DNA of 64,000 nt. It comes from Flavobacterium sp. ov086. Lineage in GTDB: Bacteria; Bacteroidota; Bacteroidia; Flavobacteriales; Flavobacteriaceae. Of the stretch, positions 33,846-43,401 are shown piece after piece. The notes below the pieces were generated by a model. It did no database searches and was not told the origin of the DNA. It saw nothing but the letters and a program-made list of their open reading frames with translations. Position 1 is the first letter of the stretch; each line of letters starts with the position of its first letter. The DNA lies in contig NZ_FZNL01000013.1 in the NCBI RefSeq assembly GCF_900187965.1, positions 1 through 64,000 of the forward strand, in the 5' to 3' direction. The position numbers and the translations under genes are program-made.

Positions 33846-35375
33846 ATGCAACACAACGTACTTATTTTAGATTTCGGATCGCAATATACTCAGCTTATTG
33901 CGCGTAGAGTTCGCGAATTAAATATATTCTGCGAAATTTTCCCTTACAATCACTTTCCTAGTGATTTATCACCTTATAAAGCCGTAATTTTAGGAGGAAG
34001 CCCATTTTCTGTTCGTGCAGAAGATGCTCCACATCCTGATTTATCTCAAATTCGAGGCAAGCTTCCAATGTTGGCAGTTTGTTACGGAGCACAATACTTA
34101 GCACATTTTAGTGGAGGTGAAGTAGCAGCTTCGAACACCAGAGAATATGGTAGAGCTAATTTATCTTATATTAAGGAGAACGAAGTTTTCTTTAATGGAG
34201 TTTCAGAAAACAGTCAGGTTTGGATGAGTCACAGCGATAGTATCAAGGCTTTACCAACAAATGCTGTAAAATTGGCAAGCACGCATGACGTAGAATATGC
34301 TGCTTACAAAATTGAAGGTGAAACAACTTATGCAATTCAGTATCACCCGGAAGTTTTTCATTCTACAGATGGATCAAAAATGCTGAAAAACTTTTTAGTA
34401 GACATTGCCGAAGTTCCTCAAAATTTTACACCAAATGCTTTCGTAGAAGAAATGGTGGCAGAATTAAAAGAGAAATTAGGAAATGACAAAGTAGTTTTAG
34501 GATTGTCAGGCGGAGTAGATTCTACCGTAGCGGCAGTTTTATTACACCAGGCAATTGGTAAAAACCTATACTGTATTTTCGTAAATAACGGTTTACTTCG
34601 TAAAAACGAATTCCAAAACGTATTAGATCAATACAAAGGAATGGGATTGAACGTAAAAGGAGTAGATGCAGGAGATCGTTTCTTAGGCGAGTTAGCCGGA
34701 ATCAGTGATCCTGAAACCAAGCGTAAAACTATTGGTCGTGTATTTATCGAAGTTTTTGATGATGAATCACACTTAATCGAAGACGTAAAATGGTTGGCGC
34801 AAGGAACAATTTATCCTGACGTAATCGAATCTGTTTCAGTAAAAGGACCATCCGCAACTATTAAATCGCACCATAATGTAGGTGGATTGCCGGATTATAT
34901 GAAATTAAAAATTGTAGAACCACTTAGAATGTTGTTTAAAGACGAGGTTCGTAGAGTTGGTGCTACTTTAGGAATAGATCCTGAATTATTAGGAAGACAC
35001 CCTTTCCCGGGACCAGGATTATCAATCAGAATTTTGGGAGATATTACTCCTGAGAAAGTTCAGATTTTGCAAGATGTTGACGCTGTTTTTATCGACGGAT
35101 TAAAATCTTGGGGATTGTATGATAAAGTTTGGCAGGCTGGAGCAATTTTGCTTCCTGTAAATTCTGTTGGTGTGATGGGCGATGAGCGTACGTACGAAAA
35201 AGTAGTAGCGCTTAGAGCCGTTGAATCTACAGATGGTATGACTGCTGACTGGGTACATTTACCGTATGATTTCTTGATGAAAGTGTCAAATGACATTATT
35301 AATAAGGTAAAAGGCGTGAATCGCGTTGTTTACGATATAAGTTCAAAACCACCTGCAACAATTGAGTGGGAATAG
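33846..35375 (+). CDS. guaA: GMP synthase (glutamine-hydrolysing)
   Basis: Converts XMP to GMP with glutamine and ATP, in the cytoplasm. The 509-aa protein starts at [16 protein letters not shown], which matches the family; the TTG two codons upstream is not needed. The glutamine amidotransferase domain has the nucleophile in [13 protein letters not shown] (near residue 78) and the HPE triad in YHPEVFHS. The ATP-pyrophosphatase loop [10 protein letters not shown] is near residue 222, and the C-terminal dimerisation domain carries [11 protein letters not shown] hairpin lies 13 bases after the stop and the LysM gene follows after a further 16. Confidence 0.95.
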   Translation: MQHNVLILDFGSQYTQLIARRVRELNIFCEIFPYNHFPSDLSPYKAVILGGSPFSVRAEDAPHPDLSQIRGKLPMLAVCYGAQYLAHFSGGEVAASNTREYGRANLSYIKENEVFFNGVSENSQVWMSHSDSIKALPTNAVKLASTHDVEYAAYKIEGETTYAIQYHPEVFHSTDGSKMLKNFLVDIAEVPQNFTPNAFVEEMVAELKEKLGNDKVVLGLSGGVDSTVAAVLLHQAIGKNLYCIFVNNGLLRKNEFQNVLDQYKGMGLNVKGVDAGDRFLGELAGISDPETKRKTIGRVFIEVFDDESHLIEDVKWLAQGTIYPDVIESVSVKGPSATIKSHHNVGGLPDYMKLKIVEPLRMLFKDEVRRVGATLGIDPELLGRHPFPGPGLSIRILGDITPEKVQILQDVDAVFIDGLKSWGLYDKVWQAGAILLPVNSVGVMGDERTYEKVVALRAVESTDGMTADWVHLPYDFLMKVSNDIINKVKGVNRVVYDISSKPPATIEWE

Positions 35376-35387
35376 TAATATTTTTCA

Positions 35388-35421
35388 ATTTAAGGCGTTA
35401 CATTTGTAACGCCTTAAATTT
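35388..35421 (+). terminator. Hairpin between guaA and the LysM gene
   Basis: AATTTAAGGCGTTAC pairs with GTAACGCCTTAAATT around ATTT, with only a short T-run. It sits between guaA and the next start codon with 15 bases to spare, so it could be a partial terminator within one transcript. Confidence 0.7.
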
Positions 35422-35436
35422 TTAAACCTACTATTT

Positions 35437-37347
35437 ATGAGAGAACTTTTAACGATTTCTCTTGTCTTTATTTTGTCTTTTAACAAAATAATTGCACAAG
35501 ATTCAATTATTGAACACAAAATTCAAAAAGGAGAAACCGCCTATTTTATTGCCCAAAAGTACAAGGTTTCTGTTGATGAAATTTACAAACTCAACCCTGA
35601 ATCACAAAGCGGAATCCAAGACAATCAAGTTCTTAAAATCCCAGTCCATTCGACAGAAAAACAAAATCAACAAATTACTCATGTTGTTGGTGCAAAAGAA
35701 ACCCTTTTTGGCTTATCAAAACAATATAATGTTTCTGTTGAAGCGCTTCAAAATGCAAACCCAATTCTTGCCAACGGACTTCAAATTGGTCAGGAATTAA
35801 TTATTCCGCAGAATCCTGCAAATCTTCCTAAAACTGGAATTACAACTTCTTCAAAAGTTATGCATCAGGTCGTTGCTAAAGAATCTTTGTTTAGTATTGC
35901 GAGACAATATAATGTGTCAGTTCAGGATTTAGAAATTATCAACAAAGAAATTTTAGTCAACGGATTGCAGATTGGTCAGACGATTGCAATTCCAAACAAA
36001 AGAAAAACGCTGGACGGACGTGTTCGCGTGATTAATCAGGAAACTGTTTTTCATGTGGTTGAACCAAAGGAAACCAAATTTTCGATTGCCAAAAAATACG
36101 GAATTTCGATAGATCAGTTAGAATCTCAAAATCCTGAAATTGTAAACGGTTTGGTTGTTGGCAATAAATTAGCCATTAATACCAAAGAGGTTAAACCAAC
36201 AAACGAAAGCGAAGAATTGATGTTGGCTCTTGCCGAAAAACAAGTTGTGGTCGAGAAAACAAAAGCAAAAACGGTTGAAATTGATGATTTAAAAGACAGA
36301 TTGGTTGTTCAGAAAGAAATGAACCAGAAAATTATAAAAATTAATGATCTGAAGGTCAATCTGAATGACATGAATGGTTCCAAAGAAAATTCGGTAGAGA
36401 AATTGCGTTTGGTTCTGGAAGCCAATAAAAATGTTCAGGATGTTTTAATGGCAAAATTAGATTCATTAGTAAATACGATGAACAATGATTTGGTCGATTT
36501 GAAAAGAATGGATGTTTTGAATGTGAACGAATCGAAACGTCTGGAAAAACAATCGTATGAAAGCATCGGAAAAACCAGTGAGTTATCTTCTCAATTAAAG
36601 AAGGAATTAGCCGAAAACCGAAAAGCTTATGCCGGATTAATGAATAAAGTAGAGCAAATTGCTGTTGAAGAAAATCAGGTATACAAGAAAAAAATCCGCG
36701 AAAGCGAGAAAAATACAGCCCCGACTTCGTTACAACAACGTCTTTCATTAGAAGAAATTAAACGTTACAAAATAGAGCAGGAGCAAGGCGATGCACAAAA
36801 TCAGCTTTTGATTGCCAAAATTGATTCCTTAGATACTCAGAAAAAAATTGAAGTAAAGCGTCATATCAGTAAAGCTTCGTTTTATAGTATGGAAGCCCGA
36901 AAATTTGATGATAAACTGGCTTTGGTAAAATTGAAAAAATATCAGGATGAAGCAGTTAAAAATCAAAGTAAAACAACATCGGCGGAAGCTTCAAAAACAA
37001 TTTCGCTGGAAGAAATGAAACGCGAATTAAAGGAAAATCCTCTTAAAAATGATAAGACGATAAAGGTTGAAGTTTTTGATAATCTTAAAGAAGTTTCAAA
37101 CGGCTATTACTTAGTTTTAGGTATATTTACAGACGCGACGCTAAGAGATAAGCTCATTATGAAACTCATTGATTCTGGCGATTTTAACGCTAGTTTCTTC
37201 TTTAATATCAACAGTCTTTCGTATTATGTGTATTCGGATAAGTTCGAAAATATGGAAGAAGTGCTGTATCAATGCAAGAAAAAAGAAGAAGAGGAGTTAT
37301 ATAAAGAGATCGTTATTGCTAAGTTAGAAATTGATCTTAGAGAATAA
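35437..37347 (+). CDS. Envelope protein with four LysM domains, coiled coil and SPOR-like end
   Basis: A 636-aa exported protein. After a signal peptide (ends about residue 20, before QDSII) come four LysM peptidoglycan-binding domains at roughly residues 24-66, 76-119, 137-181 and 200-243 (each has a KxxET/S-x-F-x-IA pattern and ends in QxLxIP). Residues about 260-530 are Glu/Lys-rich and look coiled coil. The last 65 residues (NGYYLVLGIFTDATLRDKL...) resemble a SPOR-type domain. All three parts point to peptidoglycan contact. It probably shares a transcript with guaA and the next two genes. Confidence 0.85.
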   Translation: MRELLTISLVFILSFNKIIAQDSIIEHKIQKGETAYFIAQKYKVSVDEIYKLNPESQSGIQDNQVLKIPVHSTEKQNQQITHVVGAKETLFGLSKQYNVSVEALQNANPILANGLQIGQELIIPQNPANLPKTGITTSSKVMHQVVAKESLFSIARQYNVSVQDLEIINKEILVNGLQIGQTIAIPNKRKTLDGRVRVINQETVFHVVEPKETKFSIAKKYGISIDQLESQNPEIVNGLVVGNKLAINTKEVKPTNESEELMLALAEKQVVVEKTKAKTVEIDDLKDRLVVQKEMNQKIIKINDLKVNLNDMNGSKENSVEKLRLVLEANKNVQDVLMAKLDSLVNTMNNDLVDLKRMDVLNVNESKRLEKQSYESIGKTSELSSQLKKELAENRKAYAGLMNKVEQIAVEENQVYKKKIRESEKNTAPTSLQQRLSLEEIKRYKIEQEQGDAQNQLLIAKIDSLDTQKKIEVKRHISKASFYSMEARKFDDKLALVKLKKYQDEAVKNQSKTTSAEASKTISLEEMKRELKENPLKNDKTIKVEVFDNLKEVSNGYYLVLGIFTDATLRDKLIMKLIDSGDFNASFFFNINSLSYYVYSDKFENMEEVLYQCKKKEEEELYKEIVIAKLEIDLRE

Positions 37348-37443
37348 TTAGCGCAAAATTAACAAGTGGCAAGAATCTTGTTTTGAAGAGAAATTAGTAA
37401 CTTGTTTTTTTGAATTAGAAATTAAATTGTTTTAAGCCCTATT

Positions 37444-39546
37444 ATGAAATATTATTCAACATTATTGTCTCTAGTTTTTTTTGTAACCTGTAATGCTTTT
37501 TCCCAAGAGAAAGTAGTCAAATACACGGTTTCAAGTGGAGAAACGATAAACCAGATTGCCGTAAAATTTAAGGTTACGCCTTATGATATTTATGCACTAA
37601 ATCCTGATGCCAGAAATGGAGTAAAACCAAATACGGTTTTATTGATCCCGACAAATGGTGCTAAAGCTGTTGCTAAAACAGAAGAAAAAGCAGTTAAAAA
37701 AACTTCAGGTAAGAATCCAGGTACGCATGAGGTTCAGCCTAAAGAAACATTATTTGGAATTGAAAAAAAGTATGATATAACCGATGAAGCTTTAAAAGCA
37801 GCAAATCCTTTTTTAGTAAAAGATGGTTTGCAAATTGGACAAACTTTGGTTATTCCTGCAAAAGGATCAACAGCAAAAACAACGGCTACTGCTAGCAAAA
37901 CAGTAAAATCTGTTGCGCAGGAAAAGTATGTATATCATGATGTTGTAGCAAAAGAAACTAAATTTTCGATAGCAAAAAAGTACGATACTACTATTGAAGA
38001 TCTGGAAAAACGTAATCCTGAAATTGTTTCGAGTTTGCCAGTTGGATACCGATTGACAATAAAAGGACATGCTCCTAAAACAGAAGCTCCGGCACAAACG
38101 GTAACGAATGTTGCTAAACCGGCTGAAGTTAAAAAAGCAGCTGAAACTACAAAAAAAGCAACTTCGTATATGGAGTATCAGGTAAAACCGAAAGAGACTT
38201 TTTATAGTTTAGGAAGAACTTTTCATATCTCACAGGAAGATTTGACGGAACTTAATCCGGCACTTTCTGAAGGAGTAAAAGAGGGAATGGTTTTAAAAGT
38301 TCCGGCTGGATATTTGGCACCACAACCAATTATTCCTCAGGCACAACCTGTTGAAAAAGCAACTGAACAAGCAATTGACAGATCGACAGAAAATACAGCA
38401 GGTATAAAAGTGGTGGACAAAGTAAAATCTGAAACGGTTTCGGTTAATCCTGAAGTGGTAGAATTGACTAAAAAAAGAGGTCAGACCGAACGTAAAAAAG
38501 TGGTTTTATTATTACCGTTTAATTTGGCAAAAATGCAAACCGATACTACAAGCACAGGCAATAGAATCAAAAGTGATAAGTTTTTGAATATGACGCTTGA
38601 TTTTTATTCAGGAGCGATGATGGCTATAGATTCGGCTAAAACTTTAAAATTGCCAATTGATGTTGCGATTTATGACTCTCAGGAAACTAAAAGTTCTTCG
38701 AACATTTCGAGTTTAATTGCTCAGAATAAATTGCAGGATGCAGATGCAGTTGTCGGGCCATTTTATCAAAGTAATGCTGAAACTGCGGCTAATGCATTGC
38801 GTTCATACAATGTACCTGTGATTTCACCATTATCAAAAGATTCAGCGAATTCTATTGATAATTTGTATCAAACAATACCATCGAATGATGTAGTTAGAAA
38901 TGCAGTTTTTGATTATATGCGTTCTAAAAACGGAAATATTGTTGCTGTAGTAGACAAGAAAAAAGAATCTGTTACTAACTATATCAAACAAAATCAAAAA
39001 GGAGTTGTTTTTGCAGCCTTAACAGAAACTGGAGGATTGGACGTAGCGAACTTAAAAAGTTCATTATTGCCAAACCGAATGAATTATGTGGTGATGGAAA
39101 CCGGTAATACTGCAATGGTTAAAACTACAATTAAAGCTTTGCTTGATGCACAAAAAACGTGTCAGGTGCAATTAGTAATTTTAGAACCAAACAGCACACT
39201 TGATACAGACGAAATTAGTTTTGATAATCTGGTAAAATTGAAATTAATGTATCCATCGGTTACGAGAGAAAGCGATGAACAGCCTGTTTTAATTTTCGAA
39301 AAACAATACCGATTGAAGAATAAAGTAAATCCTAATACTTACGCAACACGTGGATTTGATGTAACTTTTGATACAATGATGCGTTTGGTACAAGGAAAAA
39401 CATATCAGGAAACGGCAGATTTAATGACAACGGAACAAGTTGACAATAAATTCCAATATTATAAAAAAGAAGACGGCGGACACGCAAACAAAGGTGTTTA
39501 CATTTTATACTACGACACCGATTTAACTTTAAAAGTAGCAAATTAA
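37444..39546 (+). CDS. LysM protein with a periplasmic-binding (type 1) domain, LpoA-like architecture
   Basis: A 700-aa exported protein. A signal peptide (residues 1-20, ending FSQ-EK) is followed by four LysM domains (roughly 24-64, 93-137, 160-204, 243-287). Residues about 350-695 form a type 1 periplasmic-binding fold: KKVVLLLPFNLAK, FYSGAMMAIDSAK, DADAVVGPFYQSNAE and VPVISPLSKDS. The fold, without its own transporter, resembles LpoA, the activator of penicillin-binding protein 1A in proteobacteria, although here LysM replaces the TPR part. That role is an inference. It follows the other LysM gene by 96 bases and overlaps the OsmC gene by one base. Confidence 0.85.
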   Translation: MKYYSTLLSLVFFVTCNAFSQEKVVKYTVSSGETINQIAVKFKVTPYDIYALNPDARNGVKPNTVLLIPTNGAKAVAKTEEKAVKKTSGKNPGTHEVQPKETLFGIEKKYDITDEALKAANPFLVKDGLQIGQTLVIPAKGSTAKTTATASKTVKSVAQEKYVYHDVVAKETKFSIAKKYDTTIEDLEKRNPEIVSSLPVGYRLTIKGHAPKTEAPAQTVTNVAKPAEVKKAAETTKKATSYMEYQVKPKETFYSLGRTFHISQEDLTELNPALSEGVKEGMVLKVPAGYLAPQPIIPQAQPVEKATEQAIDRSTENTAGIKVVDKVKSETVSVNPEVVELTKKRGQTERKKVVLLLPFNLAKMQTDTTSTGNRIKSDKFLNMTLDFYSGAMMAIDSAKTLKLPIDVAIYDSQETKSSSNISSLIAQNKLQDADAVVGPFYQSNAETAANALRSYNVPVISPLSKDSANSIDNLYQTIPSNDVVRNAVFDYMRSKNGNIVAVVDKKKESVTNYIKQNQKGVVFAALTETGGLDVANLKSSLLPNRMNYVVMETGNTAMVKTTIKALLDAQKTCQVQLVILEPNSTLDTDEISFDNLVKLKLMYPSVTRESDEQPVLIFEKQYRLKNKVNPNTYATRGFDVTFDTMMRLVQGKTYQETADLMTTEQVDNKFQYYKKEDGGHANKGVYILYYDTDLTLKVAN

Positions 39547-39947
39547 TGACATCAAAAATAACCTATTTAGGCGATTTAAGAACAAGTTCAATTCATGTGC
39601 AATCAGGAAGTGAAATCATCTCTGACGCACCAGTAGATAATAACGGAAAAGGCGAAGCTTTTTCTCCAACAGATACAGTTGCCAATGCTTTAGCAAGCTG
39701 CATGATGACGATTATGGGGATCAAAGCGCGCGATTTAAACGTAGATTTCATTGGATCTACTGCTGAAGTAACTAAAATAATGAATGCTGAACCAAGAAGA
39801 ATTGGAGCGATAGAAATTGTTTTTGACATGCAAGGTGTTGAAGACGAAAAAAGCAGAACAATCCTGGAACGTGCAGGAATGACTTGTCCGGTATTTTTGA
39901 GTTTAAGTTCAGAAATTGAAAAACGAATTACTTTTAACTGGAAGTAA
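39546..39947 (+). CDS. OsmC-family peroxidase-like protein
   Basis: A 133-aa cytoplasmic thiol protein of the OsmC/Ohr superfamily. The two reactive cysteines are present: ALASCMMTIMG (near residue 53) and GMTCPVFLSLS (near residue 118). Its fold layout (N-terminal strands, GKGEAFSPTDTVANALASC, then AEVTKIMN and IEIVFDM) is typical. OsmC members reduce organic hydroperoxides, although many short members have unknown substrates. Its ATG overlaps the stop of the LysM-PBP1 gene (TAATG), so the two are translationally coupled. Confidence 0.88.
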   Translation: MTSKITYLGDLRTSSIHVQSGSEIISDAPVDNNGKGEAFSPTDTVANALASCMMTIMGIKARDLNVDFIGSTAEVTKIMNAEPRRIGAIEIVFDMQGVEDEKSRTILERAGMTCPVFLSLSSEIEKRITFNWK

Positions 39948-39969
39948 TTTTGTAAATAATACATCAAAC

Positions 39970-39999
39970 AAAAGCCACCCGACGCATCGGGTGGCTTTT
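39970..39999 (+). terminator. Terminator of the guaA-LysM-OsmC transcript
   Basis: AAAAGCCACCCGA pairs with TCGGGTGGCTTTT around CGCA, followed by a T-run. It starts 23 bases after the OsmC stop codon. Confidence 0.9.
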
Positions 40000-40094
40000 G
40001 TTTTTGAGGTAGTTTATTGTCTTTGATTTGGGGGTTGAAATTTTAAATTCTCAGAACTTTTTTATTTTTCGTTCAGAAATGGCATTAAATAAGT

Positions 40095-40120
40095 AAGAGG
40101 GCACCATGACTTGCCCTCTT
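40095..40120 (-). terminator. Hairpin at the end of the GH109 unit
   Basis: AAGAGGGCA pairs with TGCCCTCTT around CCATGACT. On the minus strand it comes about 27 bases after the GH109 stop codon. The following T-run is poor, so termination is only likely. Confidence 0.55.
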
Positions 40121-40146
40121 GCTTCCTTCAACTAACCAATAAATAT

Positions 40147-41526
40147 TTATTCTGAAAACTCTAATTTTTCTAATTTGTTCCATCCGCCACGAGTGAAATC
40201 AGGAATTTCTACAGGAACAGAACCTTTATCTAATGATATTTCTGTTAAAGGTCCCAAACAAGACCACTCGGCTAAATCGTAAACATCCATATCAAGTGGA
40301 AGCCCTTTTTGTAAGCAGTGAATCAAACGATAATCCATTACGAAATCCATTCCGCCGTGACCACCTACTTTTTTGGCTTGTTCTTCGATGTTTTTTACAA
40401 TCGGATGTTTGTATTTTTCCATTAAAGCCTTTTTAACTTCTTCAGGAACAAAAGAATGTGCGCTTAATTTTTCGTGATTTGGTTTTACATCGTCACCTAA
40501 TTCTTTGCCGTCTAAAGCATAACCCTCTAACGGATATTTGTTTGCAAAACCTTTCGTTCCGCTCAATTGATACATTCTGCTATAAGGACGAGGAGAAGTA
40601 ACATCGTGCTGAATCTGAATTGTTTTTCCGTTTTCGGTACGAATCATTGTCATTGTGTGATCTCCGTTTCTAAAATCTTTTATTTCCTGACCTGATTTTT
40701 CTTTGATATAAGCCGGATTTCCAACCGCTTTTGTATCCATAGAAACCAGGAAATTCATTTTGTCACCACGGTGAATATTCAACGCCTGACAAGCTGGTCC
40801 CATTCCGTGTGTGGCATAAACATCACCGCGATGTTTGATGTTGTAATCCATTCTCCAGTTGTTCCAGTATTCACCCCAAAAAGGCTGAAGTCCGTGAATA
40901 TAAGATCCTTCGGCATGCAGAATTTCGCCAAATAAACCTTGTTGCGCCATGTTTAATGTCGTCAATTCGAAGAAATCGTAAACGCAATTTTCAAGCTGCA
41001 TACAGTGTTTTCTGGTTTTTTCGGAGGTATCGATAAGATCCCAAATTTCTTTCATTGTTAAAGCTCCGGGAACTTCTATTGCTACATGTTTTCCGTCTTT
41101 CATAGCCTGAATACCAATTAAGGCGTGATGTTTCCAATCTGTGGCAATATAGACTAAATCTACATTTGGCAATGCTGTGACTTTTCTCCAGGCATTTTCG
41201 TCTCCAAAAAATTCCTGTGCTTTTGGAAGTCCCGCTTTGGTCAGAATCTCATTTGCCGATTGTGTGTTTTTTTCTAACATATCACAAAGTGCGACGATTT
41301 CGACTCCGGGAATATGCGTCATACGTTCAACAGCTCCGGGACCGCGCATTCCAAGTCCGATAAAGGCAACACGAACAGTTGGAATGGGATCTGTGGCCAA
41401 ACGCAAAACATCTTGTTGTCCTTTTGGACGTGAAGGTGTCTTGGTTTTTATCATTTGTGCCGATGCTATTGCTCCTCCAAACAAAACAAAAGTGATTAAT
41501 ATAAATTTTGAAATTTTGGTTTTCAT
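40147..41526 (-). CDS. GH109-type Gfo/Idh/MocA-family glycosidase (alpha-N-acetylgalactosaminidase)
   Basis: An exported NAD-dependent glycosidase of 459 aa. Signal peptide MKTKISKFILITFVLFGGAIASA; Rossmann motif AFIGLGMRGPGAVERM (near residue 55); DLVYIATDWKHH; CMQLENCVYDFFE; THGMGPACQALNIHRGD (near residue 240). This matches GH109, which releases alpha-linked GalNAc, as in blood group A antigen, by a redox mechanism (known for the Elizabethkingia enzyme). It lies 30 bases after the DUF3472 gene in a two-gene unit. It would remove GalNAc from mucin-like O-glycans or blood-group structures, but other alpha-glycosides are possible. Confidence 0.9.
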   Translation of the reverse strand: MKTKISKFILITFVLFGGAIASAQMIKTKTPSRPKGQQDVLRLATDPIPTVRVAFIGLGMRGPGAVERMTHIPGVEIVALCDMLEKNTQSANEILTKAGLPKAQEFFGDENAWRKVTALPNVDLVYIATDWKHHALIGIQAMKDGKHVAIEVPGALTMKEIWDLIDTSEKTRKHCMQLENCVYDFFELTTLNMAQQGLFGEILHAEGSYIHGLQPFWGEYWNNWRMDYNIKHRGDVYATHGMGPACQALNIHRGDKMNFLVSMDTKAVGNPAYIKEKSGQEIKDFRNGDHTMTMIRTENGKTIQIQHDVTSPRPYSRMYQLSGTKGFANKYPLEGYALDGKELGDDVKPNHEKLSAHSFVPEEVKKALMEKYKHPIVKNIEEQAKKVGGHGGMDFVMDYRLIHCLQKGLPLDMDVYDLAEWSCLGPLTEISLDKGSVPVEIPDFTRGGWNKLEKLEFSE

Positions 41527-41556
41527 AGTTAATTTGTTTTTTTTGAAATCAATTTA

Positions 41557-42879
41557 TCAAGGTAAATTGCTAAAATTGATTTCTGGTTTTTTATTGTTTA
41601 ATGGTCTGGTAATAATGGTTTTTGGTGTTGTGTAATTGTTAAAAAATCCTCCGTCTTTTAAATAAAAAGAACCTTTGTCGAGTCCGCCTGCAAAATCCAT
41701 TCGGTATTCTTTTACGCCGGTATTATCTGTTGTAAAACGTGCAGCATTAATTTCTGTCCAGATTCCTTTATCGTCACAAATCCATTGATTGTTAAATAAA
41801 ACTTTGCGTGATAAATCGCCTTGTTCCGGAACAAAATTTTCTAAAAACGAATGAAATCTTTTTAAATACGTATTGATTTGCGGACGGTTAAAACTGGCAA
41901 TTAAAAGCCATTTGTTCAATTCTGGGGCAAAAAAATAAGCGGTATAATTGGTGCTGTTGTTATTTTGCGGAATTCCGTGAAGCAAGAATTTATAGGTTGT
42001 TCCTGCTTTCCAATTGTATCGAAGATAACTTTGTCCGCCCGAACCTTCGCTTCCGAATTCGCCAGTATGAACATTTTCGCCTTTTTTAAGCATTTTGATT
42101 TTATGCGTTTCCGGAATACTTTTGGGATCATCAGTATTAAATGGACTCCAAACCGAAAATAAAATTCTTCTTTCGGTTGCGGAGTTTACCTGAATTCCAA
42201 AATAACCTTCTCCAAAACCATTTGCCATAAAATAAGAACCAATTTTATCCTCATTTACAGGAATGGTAACTTCGTTATAATACCATTCGATATTTGTAGT
42301 TTCAGGAACCTGATAGTTTAAGTGTACAGATGGTCCGCGGCGTCCCCAATGGTAAAAAATTCCTTCGTCATTTGGGACATAAGCAATTTTACCATCATAA
42401 TCTTCACTTGAAATCGTTAGGCGATTAATAGACGGAAACTGATTTCCGGTTTTACTGATTCCTTTTATTTTAATAGCAACATAACCTGCTTTGTCGATTT
42501 TCCAGTTTCCAATAGTTATTGCTTTTTTTGTAGTGTCGAATTTTACTTTTTTAGAAGTTCCGTTAATCGAAAATTCTAATTCTGATTTTCCGAAAACTTC
42601 AACAGATTCTTCAACGGTAATTTGAAAAGTTCCTGCTTTAGCAATTCTAAAATAAGCGGTAAAAACTTCTTTAGAATCTGTCCAGTTTTCAATGCCATTC
42701 TCTGTAATTGTATTGCTTCCGTCAATATGTTTAGAGCTGTAAGCGTTACCGCCAAGTGGCAGCGAAATTTCGTTTTTCGGATTTCCGATAGTTGTCTTTT
42801 TAATCGAAGAATCGGCTTTAGCTACAGCAGAAAATGGCACTAATACTGAAGCGAGAAATAAGTAAAATAAGTTTTTCAT
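41557..42879 (-). CDS. DUF5077/DUF3472 exported protein
   Basis: A 440-aa exported protein with signal peptide MKNLFYLFLASVLVPFSAVA. Residues about 35-165 are a beta sandwich of DUF5077 type (GGNAYSS, WTDSKEVFTAYFRIAKAG) resembling carbohydrate-binding domains; residues about 175-420 match DUF3472 (IFYHWGRRGPSVHLNYQVP, GYFGIQVNS, RRILFSVWSPFN, GGQSYLRYNW). DUF3472 proteins are common in Bacteroidetes sugar loci but have no proven activity. It is the first gene of the unit with GH109, whose promoter shares its operator module with susC. A hairpin sits 30 bases before its start codon. Confidence 0.85.
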   Translation of the reverse strand: MKNLFYLFLASVLVPFSAVAKADSSIKKTTIGNPKNEISLPLGGNAYSSKHIDGSNTITENGIENWTDSKEVFTAYFRIAKAGTFQITVEESVEVFGKSELEFSINGTSKKVKFDTTKKAITIGNWKIDKAGYVAIKIKGISKTGNQFPSINRLTISSEDYDGKIAYVPNDEGIFYHWGRRGPSVHLNYQVPETTNIEWYYNEVTIPVNEDKIGSYFMANGFGEGYFGIQVNSATERRILFSVWSPFNTDDPKSIPETHKIKMLKKGENVHTGEFGSEGSGGQSYLRYNWKAGTTYKFLLHGIPQNNNSTNYTAYFFAPELNKWLLIASFNRPQINTYLKRFHSFLENFVPEQGDLSRKVLFNNQWICDDKGIWTEINAARFTTDNTGVKEYRMDFAGGLDKGSFYLKDGGFFNNYTTPKTIITRPLNNKKPEINFSNLP

Positions 42880-42908
42880 TTTATGGTTGATTAGTTTTTT
42901 TTGAATGA

Positions 42909-42935
42909 CCTCTCTAATGAACCAAATTAGAGAGG
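42909..42935 (-). promoter_or_regulatory. Leader hairpin before the DUF3472 gene
   Basis: CCTCTCTAAT pairs with ATTAGAGAGG around a 7-base loop, 29 bases upstream of the start codon and not followed by a T-run. The same stem recurs at 43698-43726, where it does serve as a terminator. Its role in the leader is unknown. Confidence 0.65.
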
Positions 42936-43085
42936 CTTCAAAAACAAAAACCTAAAAAATTATGGGTTTGAGTCTGGTTGTTTTTATTTTAAAGACTTGA
43001 TTTTTTTTGTGTTTTAATCTATTAATGAGCAACTTAAAATGATAAAAAGGCAGGAATAAATTCATGCTGAATTTTTATTGTTTAA
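42936..43085 (-). other. Long untranslated leader of the DUF3472-GH109 unit
   Basis: From the predicted transcription start near 43080 to the gene there are about 200 bases, AT-rich and without an ORF. Apart from the hairpin at 42909-42935 no structure was recognised. Confidence 0.5.
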
Positions 43086-43169
43086 CGAAACTATCGAATA
43101 TATTTTGATTAACCAAGAAAAAACATAAAAAATGTGCTCGAACACACTAAATTCATGTTCTCGAGCACA
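43086..43169 (-). promoter_or_regulatory. Promoter with two LacI-type operators, DUF3472-GH109 unit
   Basis: Read on the minus strand: -33 TTG (43114-43116), a 20-base spacer, -7 TAGTTTCG (43086-43093). Upstream of it, after 16 bases, lies TGTGCTCGAACACA (plus-strand reading, 43133-43146) and then TGTTCTCGAGCACA (43156-43169), centres 23 bp apart. Each is a near-palindrome with TG...CG...CA at the spacing of CcpA/LacI-family operators. The whole module is repeated upstream of susC with identical distances. Confidence 0.8.
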
Positions 43170-43401
43170 TTTTTTAAGATCGCACATAATTTTAAGTAAA
43201 ATTCGTTATTTTTAGATAATGACAAAACCATACTAAATAGGAAACCCGACAGGGAATGTAATTATGTTAAGATATTTTAGTTTGAAGATTACTTCGCCTG
43301 TTCGCACTTTCAGGCTCGGGCAAAGATTTAATATTTATGATTTTTCATTTAAAATATAAGACATCAATTTTTCATGGTTTCAGGCTTTTAAAATCAAAAA
43401 T

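Noticed and set aside
33607..33907. Two overlapping plus-strand open frames before guaA
   Set aside because: Both run through a hairpin and into guaA out of frame, with low-complexity Phe/Lys-rich translation.
43133..43146. CRP/FNR-type site reading of TGTGCTCGAACACA
   Set aside because: The TGTG and CACA halves are separated by six bases, two fewer than in CRP sites (TGTG-N8-CACA), while the central CG and overall 14-bp length fit LacI-family operators better.
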